The translations under genes were made by a program, and so were the position numbers. Below are positions 35,490-47,800 of a stretch of DNA of 64,000 nt, in pieces. Origin of the DNA: Glycine soja (taxonomy: Eukaryota > Streptophyta > Magnoliopsida > Fabales > Fabaceae); the NCBI RefSeq assembly GCF_004193775.1, contig NC_041018.1, positions 35,470,913 to 35,534,912 on the forward strand. The letters run 5' to 3'. The notes under the pieces were generated by a model, which had not been told where the DNA came from, searched no databases, and saw only the letters and a list, made by a program, of their open reading frames with translations. The number at the start of each line of letters is the position of its first letter. Position 1 is the first letter of the stretch.

Positions 35490-36083
35490 ATTCTAAGACG
35501 ATTATTGCAATAACCGTCTTAGATACTAAGGTGGTTATTCCAAGAACTGTCTTAGTATCTCTAAAAAAAACCAAAAATAACATTCTAAGACGGTTCGGTT
35601 ATTCCAATAACCGTCTTAGTATCTCTAACATTCTAAGACGGTTATGCTAATGACCATCTTAGAAAGTCAACTATGGTACCTACATTTTAAGATGGTTATT
35701 CTAATAATCGTATTAGTATATCTAACATTCTAAGACGGTTATTCCAATAATCATCTTAGGAAGTCGACTATGATACCTACATTCTGAGACGGTTATTTTA
35801 ATAACCGTCGTAGTATCTCTAACATTCTAAGACGATTATTTCAATAACCGTCTTAGAAAGTCGACTCTATTAAGACGGGTTGAATCTAAAATCGCCTTCG
35901 AAGGAAGAACCATTCTAAGACAGTTATTTGGATAACCGTCTTAGTATACTTTGTTTTCTAAGACGGCTCCAAAACCGTTGTTATATAGGGTGCACCATTT
36001 TACGACACCCATTTTTAAGATGGGTCAAAACCGTTATAAAATATCCTACATAACCGACGTAGAAAACTGCTTTTGTAGTAGTG
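35490..36083. repeat. Subterminal hairpin repeats and right terminus of CACTA-A
   Basis: About nine inverted units of the form TCTAAGACGGTTATT-n-AATAACCGTCTTAG, then the terminal GCTTTTGTAGTAGTG (36069-36083). In CACTA elements such arrays are the binding region for the TNPA-type protein. Individual units are diverged, but paired arms are mostly retained. A related array with the opposite polarity starts at 47258. Confidence 0.9.
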
Positions 36084-36685
36084 ATTGCATATTGCGCATT
36101 GAAGCGCTTGACAAGAGTGTCAAAGCTATTGATAGACCTTGGAGAAAGTCAACTATATCAGGTCAATGACGCCCCTTTGAGGGACCTTGGGAAGACACGA
36201 CACATGATCTCATCATCATTGGAGTACAAATTTTCAAAGGGGAGGAAAACATCCATATGTTCATATGGATCGGTGGTCCCATCATACCACACTAGGTTGA
36301 GTGGTTTCCAACCAAGGGATATGTCAGCTTCCATAATATGGTTAACAAAGGGATGTCAATGAGTAGTTCGCCCTATTGGACGGTATATGTGGGAGAGACT
36401 TGAATCATCTTGAGTGTTGACTACGCGTCGAGGGTGTGATTCCCCTTGAAGGCACTCAGGCAATGTGTGAGTGGAGTATTGGTCGCCCTAAGGTCGTCTC
36501 ACATGAGCCTTTAGCTGATTGTGGTCAATCTTTAACTTTTTCACCTCTTTCTCATTATGTCGCTCCATCTCTGCGATGCGGTTTTAGAGTTGTTGAAGAG
36601 TATCAGTGTTTGACATGGCTGCTGGAAGTGGATTGAAGCTTTCAAAAGAGGTCTTGCATTTGAGTCTAAACCGGGTGCTAACCAT
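36084..36685 (-). pseudogene. gag: Gag fragment of a second gypsy retrotransposon
   Basis: From an ATG at about 36685 (MVSTRFRLKCK) the minus strand encodes RIAEMERHNEKEVKKLK, then MEADISLGWKPLNLVWYDGT, FENLYSNDDEIMCRVFP and SPRSINSFDTLVKRFNAQYA. This is the start of a retrotransposon gag domain. Several in-frame stops occur; most are explained by C-to-T type changes at Trp, Gln or Arg codons. The frame is cut at 36083 exactly where the CACTA-A terminus begins, so CACTA-A inserted into this gag. The remainder of gag is not seen in the window. Confidence 0.88.
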
Positions 36686-36732
36686 GGGTGAAAGAGAGAT
36701 ATCGAGAGATCGTGAGGTATATTTTACTGTGG

Positions 36733-36750
36733 CCCTACAGTGGGCGCCAA
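36733..36750 (-). other. Primer binding site of the second gypsy element
   Basis: The minus strand reads TGGCGCCCACTGTAGGGC, two bases after the LTR end. It has the expected TGG start of a tRNA-complementary site. The tRNA was not identified. Confidence 0.7.
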
Positions 36751-36751
36751 A

Positions 36752-37307
36752 TGTACTTACCTAAATTTGAAGCTGGAACACATCGCGCCGGGTGATGAGT
36801 GACCTTTGTTAAGAGGACAAAAGGGGGGACCTACAAAATAAAGGACTTCCTATGCTCAAATAAGTATGAATTAGGAGAGTATGAATGACTTGATGAAAAA
36901 GGTATGAGGGAACTTGGTACTTATAGTGTGGCGAGGGAGCTTCAGGTCCTTGTTGATAGTGGCTTTTATGGTGACGTAATAGTCCTTGCAGATAATTATT
37001 GACATGTAGATAATGATAACTTATAGATAATGTTATAGATAATGTATAGCTTAGAGATAAAAGCTAGTAGATAATTGTACTTATAGATAATGTGTGGCTT
37101 TGTAGATAATGGAATACCTGCCAAGAGATAAAGATATGATAATATAGTCAAATAATTAGATGGTTAGAGATAACTTGTCCATTGAGAGCCCGACTATTAA
37201 AGGTTTGATGTTCGTGCTCTTGTGTCAATGCTGACATGGATGGTTGACGTGTGTCTTGGAGTGCCATGTAGCATGACACATGTAAGTTGTGGATCCTGGA
37301 CAGTACA
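36752..37307 (-). repeat. 5' LTR of the second gypsy element
   Basis: 556 bases with TGTAC...GTACA ends next to the PBS. The right boundary (CAGTACA at 37301-37307) was chosen from the terminal inverted repeat. The target duplication cannot be checked because the other LTR is absent. A stretch near 37000-37150 repeats AGATAATG-type motifs. Confidence 0.7.
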
Positions 37308-37389
37308 TAGGGTCTATCCCTCTTCTAATTTCCTTCAATTTCAAGGTATATAGTTTTTTTAGTTAAACTTTCTTACATTTTCGTTGTAA

Positions 37390-39267
37390 ATTTTATTATG
37401 AAAATTGCTTTTTTTCAACGGTTAACTAACAACGGTTGCATAGAACAAACGTTAATCTAAACCAAATAGGGACTCGTGTTAGTACTTACTGTCAATTTCT
37501 AACTGGCGACACATTGTAGCTTATTTTGCTTTGCACAAATGAGAGTTGCACCATTTCGTTTCTCGTAATTTAAATTTTTTCTAGTCAGTTTTCATATTTA
37601 TGCACAACATAGCAATCATCATTATGCTTTTCTCCACACCTTAGCAATCTTTATTGCAATTTTCTCCACCATAGCAATCTTCAATCACAATATTCTCCAT
37701 AGACTACAATCTTCAATCATGATTTTCTCAGCACCTTTCCAATCTTCAATCATGATTACTTTTAATTTCTCGCTTTGATTTTATTAATCCCTAACCATTA
37801 TCTCGCTTTGTGGAGAAGTGTAATTGCAATTTTCTCTGCACCTTAGCAATCCTCAATCGTCATTTTCTCACACCATAGATAACATTATTACTTTTGCGTT
37901 TTGATGTTTTAGTCCCTAAACTTTATATAACTTTGTGGATTAGAGTAATTGCAAAGAAAAACCGTTCACACCATTCATGTTTGATTTGTGCACCATTTGT
38001 GTTTGATTTGCTATGAGTGGGGGATGAAAAACCATTAACCATTCACACCATTTATTTCTGATTTGTTATGAGTGTGATGAAATTTTTATGGTTTGTTGTA
38101 TTCATTTTAGGATAGATTGACTAAGGTTCCTCCAACAAGAGTACAAGTTTGTTTTATTTGATAATATTTAGTCTCAAAGTTTAGTAGAGTGCTTGCGAAA
38201 ATTTTAACCTTTAACTTTTTTTCCTTCTTTATATTACATTGTATCAAGTAGTTTTTAACTACATTCATTTATACACGAGATGATTCTGGTGCTCATGAAG
38301 AATATAACTTGAAAAATACTAATAATGTTTCTAAAAGACCTTATGTTATCAACTAGGTAAGTGTAGAGTCTTTGATGGAATGAGAAGTCTAAATATTGGT
38401 GGTAATTACCAAAGACTCCACACTTACCTCATTGATAACATAAGATCTTTTAGGAGCATTGTCATATTCTTCAAACTATACTATTCCTAAGAACCATAAA
38501 TATCAACTATAAATGAATGTATTATACTCAAGTATAAATGAATGTATTATACTTTGAAATTGCATATTATCAAATAACAAACTTGTACTCTTGTTGAGGG
38601 AACCCTTCCTCAGGACTATCTTGAAATGAATACAATAAACAATAAAAAATTTAATCACACTTATAGCAAATTAGAAATAAATGGTGTGAATGGTTTAAAA
38701 GTTTTCATCACACTCACCGTGAATCAAACACCAATGGTGCACAAATCAAGCATGAATGGTGTTTCTTTGCAATTACTCTGCTCCAAAATATGAGATAAAG
38801 GTTAGTGATTAAAAAAAATCAACACCCAAAAGTAATCACGTTATCTGTGGTGAGAAAATCACAATTGCAGATTGCTAATTAAGGTGGGGGAGAAAATTGC
38901 AATTACTATGCTCCACAAAGCAAGATAAAGGTTGGGGATTAAGAAAATCAAAGCAAGAAATAAAAGGAATAACTTTATCTAAGGTGTGAGACATCACGAT
39001 TGAAGAAGATTCCAAAGGTGCAGAGAAAATCGGAATGAAGATTGCCATGCTATGCAGAAAAAAGAAAATAGAGCAGAAAGATTTTACATTGCGGGAAACA
39101 AAATGGTGCGGCTCTCATTTGCACTCAAAGCAAAATAAGCTACGATCTGTCGTCGGTTACATACTCACAGTAACAGCTGACACAAGTCCCTATTTTGTTT
39201 AGATTAAAGTCGGTTCTCCAAATCCGCCGTTAGTTATCCGCCGAAAGAAATTGAATTTCTTGTAGTG
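37390..39267. mobile_element. Fold-back element of about 1.9 kb
   Basis: Two arms of roughly 900 bases are inverted copies (TAATCTAAAC, GTAGCTTATTTTGCTTTG, CCAACAAGAGTACAAG on the left; reverse complements on the right). The centre near 38395 is itself palindromic. The right end reads AAATTTCTTGTAGTG, the inverse of CACTACAAGAAATT; the left end has decayed. It has no coding capacity, so it is non-autonomous. Confidence 0.85.
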
Positions 39268-42200
39268 ACTAAATATAAAATATCTTAGGGATATTTTTAT
39301 TGTTATAATAAAGGTCTACAATCTTGATATACTCTAGATCCATACTTGGATAACATTATTAAAAATCTTTTTAATGTCCGTACAATATACTGCAATTATT
39401 TTATGAAAAAAAATGTACTTGGACACCTTAAATGTTATTTGACATCTTGTGAGAGAAAGAGCAAAATATAGGTATGTTAGAGAATATGATGTGATTTAGA
39501 AAAAAAATAATGTATCGAGAAAAATGATAGATATGAATAGGGTGTTTAAAATTTTAGGTATCAAAATATTATTGTTCTTTTTTATCTCCAAGGATACATT
39601 TATGTTGTCAATATCATATTTCCTACTCAAATATTTCATCTTGGTAGAGCATTTTTGTTAGTTTAAAATTACTTTAGTTCAAATAATTTTCATTAAAAAT
39701 ATATCGTAATTTCTTTGTTGATACAATTTCTTGTTTAGAAAATTTATATAAAATTTAACTAAATAAGAGTGATATATAACGGACACTTTAAACATTAATT
39801 TGTTCCTCTAAAGAAAACATGATTTTGTTAGTAATTGAATAGAAATTGGCTTATGCATTAATATTGATGTTTAATCATTACATACATGACATTACCATTA
39901 AATGTAAATTATATATAATTTGTTTATTGCAACTATCTACCCTATTTCAATAGCTTCACATCCATAGAAACCACACCAATTTACTGGGGGGGCTACAAAT
40001 TACAGTGTTAATGTGTTTGAGCCTCCGGAACCAAGGGTGATTGATCAAAAGCCATTTAGGAACCTAAGGAGTTCAATGCAAATGTGAGATGTAACACATC
40101 CCACATTTTAATTAGAATTAATAATAAATTAGTACTGCTAATAATTGGTAGATATTTAATTAGTGTGGGAAAATTAAATAAAGGATCAATTACAAATAAT
40201 AATTAATTGGGTTTAAGTGAGGAAAAAAAGATTAATGAGAGATGAAGCCCAAAAGAAAAAAGAGGATTAATAGCGTTAGGCTTAAAGGAACTCCGCACAC
40301 AACCCACCTAGCAATCAAAAAGAGAGGAAAAGAGAGATAGGAGAAGGGAGGAGGTAGGAAAAGAAGTCTTGCTTTTCACCGTGGGAACCTTCGGAGCACA
40401 AGCTACGAGGTGAGTGCAACCCCTTTACTCCTGTCCCTTTCTTCATGTATATAGTGAGTCTTTTCATAGAATCTCTTACATTTTTCATTAGGTGACAAGC
40501 TAATCAATTTGCTTGCTCAAGCATCTAGATTTTTCGCTAGTCACCAACTATTTTAGTTGCAAGTTGTATTAAAAGTCTTATTATTAATGATACGAGATGA
40601 GTCTTTCTTTCTTAAAAAAAAAAAGTTTACTCGATATTGTATTAAATCATATCAACTAAACTATTACCACCACATGGTTTCATCTTTTCAACTCAATATA
40701 TAGCAATCAACTTCCTCTTTACGAAGATCAGCTAAAAAATAATCAACAATAAAGAGTTATTAAGTAGGAAGTAAACTAATATTATTTTATCGATTTTATT
40801 AAATTTTAGTTGATGATAAAGAATATATAAAACATAGAATGTTGATAGTATATGTTCTTAGTATTCTTCAAAACACCTATATATAAGAAATAAAACATAA
40901 TATTTTCTTAATCTGAATTATAAGAAATATAAGACTATTTTATTATTAATTTTTTTACCCTTAATTAATTATGAAGTCTATTAATGATTATACTTTTTTT
41001 CACATGAAAGTGAGTATATTTATTAAGATATCAATAAAATAAGATACATTTATTGGTTGAACAATTGTATTTTGAAAAATAATGATATATTAAATCATTT
41101 GATGCTAAGGGTAGTCTTGAAATAAAATTAAAATTTATGACAAACTAATTAATCTAACTATTTTTATTGGTGTTGATGAATTAAGTAATTATTTTTTATA
41201 TATAGATTGAAGGTAGTAATGTTCTAAGGCTAGTCTGACACAAATGTAGTTTCTTACTGACACTTCACATGAATGATCCAAAATTCATCGCAGTGTACAT
41301 AAATAAGGACGCCAGTCATTTGCATCCAAATTAACAAAATTTTGGTATTAGGGTTAAAAATAAGTCAAGTTGAGACGACCTCAATCTAGCTTGACTCGAC
41401 TCGATAAAGAATCTCGATCACTCAACTTGCCATTCAAATTGAATTCAATATAAAATATTGTTTATCTTTGGTTTGAACTCAAATCGATTAAAATTCAAGA
41501 GCTACTTGATTTAGCTTGGTAGCTCCTCTCGATTTAAAATTATAATTATTTTACATAATTTATTTATTTATTTATTCATTTATTTTAAACAATAAATTAA
41601 TTAAATTTTATATATATATATATATATATATATTTATTGTATATGTATTTAAAAATAAATGTGGAAAATTAAAAATATTTAAGATAGTTTTGTTTTTATT
41701 GATGGAAGATTATTTTAATTTATAAAAATTTTATATTAGATATTTGTAAATATCATATTATACCTAATATTCATGGGATAAATTTCAGCAATGACTAAAG
41801 AAACTAATGAAAATAAGTAACTCTTCTTAAAAGAAAAAAAATATGGAGAAAAATATTAATTTCATTTGGTATTAATTGGCGGTAAGAACTAAGAAGATAC
41901 ATATCACATAATAATGAAGACATGCGAACATTGTGTATTAAAATTTAATTTTATGAACTTCAAATATAGATACAAAAAAGTCTTAGCATTAAAAATTGAA
42001 TAAATTTCGATTGATCTAATTTGAGTAATTATGTTTGAAGTAAATAATTAAAAATAAAATCTGATAAAGTGTGAAATGTTTAAATGTAAGATAAGTCACA
42101 TGCTTAATAAAATTAATTAAAATAATGGTCAAATTTTTAAGACAAAATGCTTAAATTTAATATATAAATATTAATTAAAATTAAAAAAAAACTTAATTTA

Positions 42201-43213
42201 TCACATATAAAAGTTATCCTTATCATAAAGACAACAGAAAAGGGTGGTTTTATCAATGAGACCAAGACATGTGATGAGTCAATCAGTAACTTCAAAGGGT
42301 TGAAAACTAACTTGGTTAGAAAATGATCATTTGAATCAATCCTCTAAAGGCCTGGTACTGTCTAAATAGAATTATAGGCAAATAAATTGTAAATTATTTT
42401 CTACAAAAGTAGCGCAGTAAATACTAGCTGGAAATTAACAGCTATGTTACCAAAACAATCATTTCAATAAAGGACAACGAAAGACAATTTAATCATAAAT
42501 TTGTTTTTTTCAATCTACGCGACTTTTACCTATTAAGGTTAGTTATTAATTATTAGTATATATGTAAAAGATACCGATGGATTCACTTTCCTTAAGAGTT
42601 AAAAGATACAACGGTTGAAGAATGTTTTTACATATTTGAAATACACAAAATCTCCACCCTTGATTTTGGAGATCAAGAAATGGTTTACAGATTAGGAATA
42701 TATATAGTCGTCGGTGAATGATGGGTTAATGAAATATTTAAATAGCACATTATGCAGTGCTAATTCTCACTCCCATTTTCGTTCGAATACACAGTTTGTG
42801 TGGAGTGAAATTTGTTAATTAATCCCATTTTCATTTCAACTTTCTTCTTACTTGTTATCTTCCTTCTTTGAAGTAAGTCTTCTGACAATTTTTTTTCTCA
42901 TCATATATTAGTTATACAAACACTGAGAAACAATGACAAATCAAAAGTTCCTTTTTTTTTTTTTTTGTCTTCTTTTATATTATGAGCATTTTTCTACATA
43001 TCTTAGTTTTTGCGTCACATATTTATCGATAAATCAGAATTTTAACTCTTTTGCATTTTTGTTTCTTATATTTTTGATGAATAGCTAACTCATTTTCAAT
43101 TTTTTTGTCTCTTAAATTTCCGAAGAAGAACCTTTTTTTATTTTATTGTTGACATTTTCATTTTCTTTTTGGTTGACAATTTCATCAATAAAGAGTGTAA
43201 AGATTGCTTCCGA

Positions 43214-43217
<4 letters not shown>
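39268..43217. other. AT-rich stretch without recognised gene
   Basis: Nearly 4 kb with no credible reading frame. It holds a TA run (41610-41632). A segment at 40085-40420 starts GTGAGATGTAACACATCCC and has purine-rich blocks, which might be an unrecognised LTR or leader. No support for function. Confidence 0.5.

Positions 43218-43250
<33 letters not shown>
43218..43250. repeat. (TA)n microsatellite
   Basis: Pure TA run directly before the half copy of the fold-back element. Confidence 0.95.
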
Positions 43251-43252
<2 letters not shown>

Positions 43253-43287
43253 TTGACAAATTCATTTTCTTTTTGGTCGACAATTTC

Positions 43288-43862
43288 ATCAACGAGCCTT
43301 TGCAATCTTCATTCGTAATTTTCTCACAACCTCAGATAACGTGATTACTTTTGCACTTTGATTTCTTAATCCGTAAAATTTGTCTCACTGTGTAGAGCAG
43401 AGTAATTGCAAAGCAAGACCATTTGCACCATTCATGTTTGATTTTGCATCATTCGTGTTTGATTTGCTGTGAGTGTGACGAAAAACCATTAAACCAATTG
43501 CGCCATTTATTTCATATTTGCTATGAGTGTGATGAAAGTTTTATGGTTTATAGTATTCATTTCAGGATAGATTGAGTAAGGGTTCCTCCAACAAGAGTAC
43601 AAGTTTGTTATTTGATAATACGTAGTTAGTATAATAGTGTACTTGAGAAAATTTTAACCTTTTGGTTTTTCTTTTATTTTTCTTTTTATTACATTTTATC
43701 CAGTAGTTTTCAAGTACCCTTCATTTATACTTTATGTGTTTATGGTGCTCAGGAGCATTATGGCTTGGAGAATAGTGACAATGCTTCTAAAAGATCATGT
43801 TATTAACCAGATAAAGGTGGAGTCTTTAGTGGAATGAGAATTCCTAATGTTGGTGGTACTTA
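43288..43862. repeat. Half copy of the fold-back element
   Basis: Matches the left arm of the 37390-39267 element over roughly 575 bases (shared CATTCATGTTTGATTT, GGTTCCTCCAACAAGAG, GTGGAATGAGAA-type text). The opposite arm is absent, so it cannot fold. It represents a one-arm survivor or the ancestral single unit. Confidence 0.8.
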
Positions 43863-44029
43863 GTTTCCTTTCCAGGCTCATATTGGTTGATGCAGATTTC
43901 ATAGACTTGATGACTGCAATTACTTTAGACTTGTTGATGTGAACTCGTTGTTTCCTTTTGACTGCAGTCTGGTACATGTAAAGTGAATCCCTAATAGCTA
44001 GCTTAATGGCGTCACAGTTTTAATAGATA

Positions 44030-44340
44030 ATGTGTGGTATTTTCAAGCTGATTCGGTTTGCCACGTTTGAGAGCAGAAGCTGAAGTGGAACAAGAAAGCG
44101 TGTGCCAGAAAGTTACAAGAATTGTAGGCGATTTGGCTTCTGCCAGAGACGAATGCTAGAAACTGGTGAGAAATGTTTCAGGAAATTTAATGTTTGTGCA
44201 ACTATTGAAGTTTTTTGTACTGAAAAAAATATTGAGAATTAATTGATTTGTGATTTTGATGCAGGTGACTTATCTATGGAACGATAATGTACTACTTGAG
44301 AACAAGCAAATAGTTGAAGGGGACACTGAATAATTTTACT
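44030..44340. other. Possible unrecognised gene fragment
   Basis: Two short open stretches: one near 44070-44160 encoding EAEVEQESVCQKVTRIVGDL, and one near 44262-44333 encoding VTYLWNDNVLLENKQIVEGD, after an intron-like gap ending TTGATGCAG. I do not recognise the family. The rest of 43863-44699 shows nothing. Confidence 0.3.
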
Positions 44341-44702
44341 TCAGTTTCAATATATCAAACGAATCATGGTATTACTCTTGGCATCTATAAAATAACCATG
44401 TTTTAAATTACTTCTTTGGTTTCATTTCCTGCATTTTAAGATGAGTGTAATCCTTGATTTCTAGTCTTCGATAATAGTTCAATATCGGAAACAAGTTTAT
44501 ATACAACAATTGAAAATGATACTTTATGGATGTTCCTCACTTGAAAGCCCTCTTCACTTATTCATAAAAATGAGTTTCAATAATCTATTGATAGTTTCTA
44601 TGGATTAATTGAAGGACAGAGCCATCACCTTGTGCCTGAATTTGAGCATTACTGAGCTTAATTTTGTGGCTTTTGTCATATAACTATGCAATCATAACAG
44701 GC

Positions 44703-45740
44703 CTATACAGATGGACCTATGAAGATCCTCCTCTAGCCCGCATTCCAGTACTTGTTACAGTTGTAGTGACTTGTGTTAAGGCTGGGGATGAGGTTGCAAA
44801 TAAGATCTTGCTAGAATTTGTATAAGAGTTAGTTTCAAGTGACAAAACTCATGTAGAGAGACTTGGATTGTGTGGTCAAGGTTAGGTGTTAGTGCCAAAA
44901 ATATGTATTACCTTATGATGGATATGTTAAGTTTCATTTCTAACTTACAGGGCTTCAAATGATGAATTGTCAATTATGTCATGTGCACTTGTTTATTGTG
45001 CAGGTGCCAAATTGTTGTCCACCAAGAATGCTATGGAGCAAAGAATGTTTAGGACTTTACTTTTACTGTTTGTGGAGTTTGTGAAATTCTTGATGTTGAG
45101 ACTTGAGTGAGAGTTGTCTCTTTCTTGTAAAAACCAAGTCATTTATATTTAGTATTTTTTTTTTTTTTGAAATACAATAAAAGGTAAGTCATTTAAAAGG
45201 TAAGAAATAAAATAATGCTATTTGAAAGGCATGTATTTTTTTCTTGCTTTTTAAAATGACTTTCCTTTTCCTATATTTCAAGAAAAAAAAATACTAAATA
45301 TAAAAGATTTTCTTTTCACTGGATAGAGGCAACTCTCACTCTCAAGTCTCAACATCATGAGTTTCACAGACTCTACAAATCCAGGAAGTAAAGTGTTGAA
45401 CATTCTTTGCCCCATAGCATTCTTGGTGGACAACAATTTGGCACTTGCACAATAAACAAGTTCACATGACGTAATTGACAGTCATCATTTGAAGCTCTGT
45501 AAGTTAGAAATGAAACTTAACATATCCATCACAAGGTAATACATATATTTGGCACTAACACCTAACCTTGACCACACAATCCAAGCCTCTCTACTAGCGC
45601 TTTGACACTTGAAACTAGCTCGATCTTATACAAATTCTTGCAAGATATTATTTGCAACCTCATCCCCAACCTCAATACAAGTCACTACAACTGTACAAGT
45701 ACTAGAATGCGGGCCTGGGAAGAATCTGCATAGGTCCATT
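44703..45740. repeat. Inverted duplication with NAGK-like gene fragments
   Basis: Two arms of about 500 bases (44703-45200 and 45225-45740) face each other around an AT-rich centre. The outer part of the left arm encodes TYEDPPLARIPVLV and KAGDEVANKILLEFV; the right arm, on the minus strand, encodes SSVKALVERLGLCGQG. These match the plant N-acetylglucosamine kinase (BadF/BadG-type ATPase) region ending in a RLGLCGEDG-like motif. Both arms carry stops. A transcript would form a long hairpin. Confidence 0.75.
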
Positions 45741-45741
45741 A

Positions 45742-45926
45742 TAATACAAGAATTTTTTTTTTATGATGACAACATTCATCATTAAAAGCTTAAAAAATCA
45801 TCACTAAATATAATTAGTAACAAAATTTTGATTGGTCATCAGTCACCACCACTGATATCTATTTCACTATTAAAATAGTGAAAATATATTTAGGGGTCAC
45901 AAAAAATAATATTTGTTGGAATAAAT
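45742..45926. repeat. CACTA-like end sequence, copy 1
   Basis: Near-copy of 47083-47257: ACAAGAA start, GATGACAACATT, CACTAAATATAATTAGTAAC, TATTTAGGGGTCAC. The fold-back element at 45927-46757 sits directly after it. Confidence 0.8.
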
Positions 45927-46757
45927 AGTCATTTTTGTCTCTAAATGTGTAAAATACAGACGAATTCATCCCCGATAGATGAAAATTCAAATTTTAGTCT
46001 CAAAAGTGAAAAAAGTACAATAAATATATTCATCTGTTAACTTTTCATTACCGTTAATAAAAAAACCTATGTGGCTTATTCAGAGTTGTTAGCGCTCTAC
46101 ACATTAAAATAGTTGTTTACCCAAAATATAATTTAATATTCATCTTTCCTCTTTTTTAATCGTTGTAAGCATAACATCATAATAAACACTTAAGAAAATC
46201 GAAAAGCAATCATAAGTCATAACAAACATAATAATAAGTATAATATTGAATAATAAACATAATCTGTCTGTTGCTCTAAAATTTCTATTGTGAAAAAATC
46301 AAGTCGAGTCTCATTTTTTGCGTAAGCATTAACTTAATGGTTGTGCAATTTGTTTAAGTCTAATATTTTGGATAAGATACTATCACATTAAAAATTTTAG
46401 AGCAGAAGATAGATTAGATATGTTTATTAATCAATATTATGTTTGTTCTAACTTATGTTTGCTTTCTTATTTTTTAAGTCTTTCCTGTAATGTTATGCTC
46501 CCAAAGATTAAAAAAGGAGGAAAGGATGAAGATTATATTTTGTGTAAATTATCATTTTCGTCCCTGAATATGTAGAGCTGACAAATTTGTCTTTGAATGT
46601 ATCACGTAGACTTCTTCATTAACGGTAACTGATGAAAGTTAACAGATAGATAGATTTGTTGCACTTTTTTCACTTTCCAGGATTAAAATTTGAATTTTCA
46701 TCTTTCGATGACGAATTTGTCAACTTCTACACATTCAAGGACAAAAATAATTATTTA
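45927..46757. mobile_element. Mutator-like or fold-back MITE of about 830 bases
   Basis: Long terminal inverted repeats: the left arm contains TCATTTTTGTCTCTAAATGTG and TGAAAATTCAAATTTTAGTC; the right arm has their complements, ending ACATTCAAGGACAAAAATAA. The arms are over 120 bases. No transposase. A decayed relative lies at 49985-50410. Confidence 0.75.
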
Positions 46758-47082
46758 ACCTATTTATTGTGATGAACATGTTATCGCTAATATTTATATA
46801 TAATAGTGATAAAATGAAGTTGTCACAAATATACTAGACAACGGCGATAATTTAATCATCACTATTTAGAGTTTCCAATAACAACTTGTGTCACTTTTAG
46901 TTCAAAATTTTTTTGTCCCAGCTAATTATTTTCAATTACTATTGATTTTTTTAAATAATAACAACTATCTAATTATTACTGAAGTGTTTTTAATTGTCAT
47001 AATAATACAAGCACCATCATTTTGAAACATTAAAATGAATACAAATTCAAATAATTCAAATATAATATTAAAAGAATTTTCT

Positions 47083-47257
47083 AATTACTACAAGAAAATA
47101 TATTTTTTGTGATGACAACATTTACCGTTAAAAACTTAAAAAGTTGTCACTAAATATAATTAGTAACAAAATTTTGAATGGTCATCGAGTGTCTATTTCA
47201 CTATTAAAATAGTGAAGATATATTTAGGGGTCACAAAAATGATGTTTATTGGAGTAA
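47083..47257. repeat. CACTA-like end sequence, copy 2
   Basis: Starts ATTACTACAAGAAAATA and parallels 45742-45926. It is interrupted at 47258 by the terminus of CACTA-B. The preceding TAA (47255-47257) would be the 3-base target duplication. Confidence 0.75.
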
Positions 47258-47800
47258 CACTACTATAAATAAAGCTTTTTAAGTCGATTCTGCAGGATAT
47301 TTTACAACGGTTTTGAACTGTCATAACATGCAGTGTCGTAAAATGTGTCAATCTCTACAACGATGGTTTTGGAACCGTCTTTAAAGAATGGTGTTTCTAA
47401 GACAGTTCTAAGAATAACTGTCTTAAAATGTATTGTTTATTCAAGGCGATTATCAACTATTAACCGTTATAATAGGCCAATTTTCTATGATGGTTATTGC
47501 TAAAACTGTCTTAGAAAGTAAGACAAACTAAGACGGTTTTGGCTATAATCGTCTAGAAAGTGAGACTTACTATGACAATTTATTTTGTAACAGTCTTAGT
47601 ATGTCCTTTGTTTTGAAGGCTTTCTAAGATGATTTTAAAAAAAACTGTCTTAGAAAGTGATACATACTAAGACGGTTTAAGTTGGAACAGTCTTAGTATG
47701 ACCTTTGTTTGTAAAACTTTCTAAGGCGGTTATTCATAAAACCGTCTTAGAAAGTGAGACATACTAAGATGGTTTTCCGACAATCGTCTTAGAATAATTT
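47258..47800. mobile_element. Left terminus and subterminal repeats of CACTA-B
   Basis: Begins CACTACTATAAATAAAGC, followed by ATATTTTACAACGGTTTTG, which matches the inverted CACTA-A end. Then come several AAGACGGTT / AACCGTCTTAG hairpins. This is the same family as CACTA-A, pointing rightward. I could not find its right end before 54488. Confidence 0.85.

Larger units (their letters stand above)
21960..36083 (+). mobile_element. CACTA-A, En/Spm-type DNA transposon (left end not found)
   Basis: It contains a TNP2-type transposase, a second transposon gene, captured gene exons, subterminal hairpin repeats and a right terminus reading GCTTTTGTAGTAGTG, the inverse of CACTACTACAAAAGC. The matching left terminus is not visible between 18993 and 22396. 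It may lie left of position 1, so the retrotransposon and even the IQD fragment could be inside the element. The true left boundary is therefore unknown. Confidence 0.75.
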
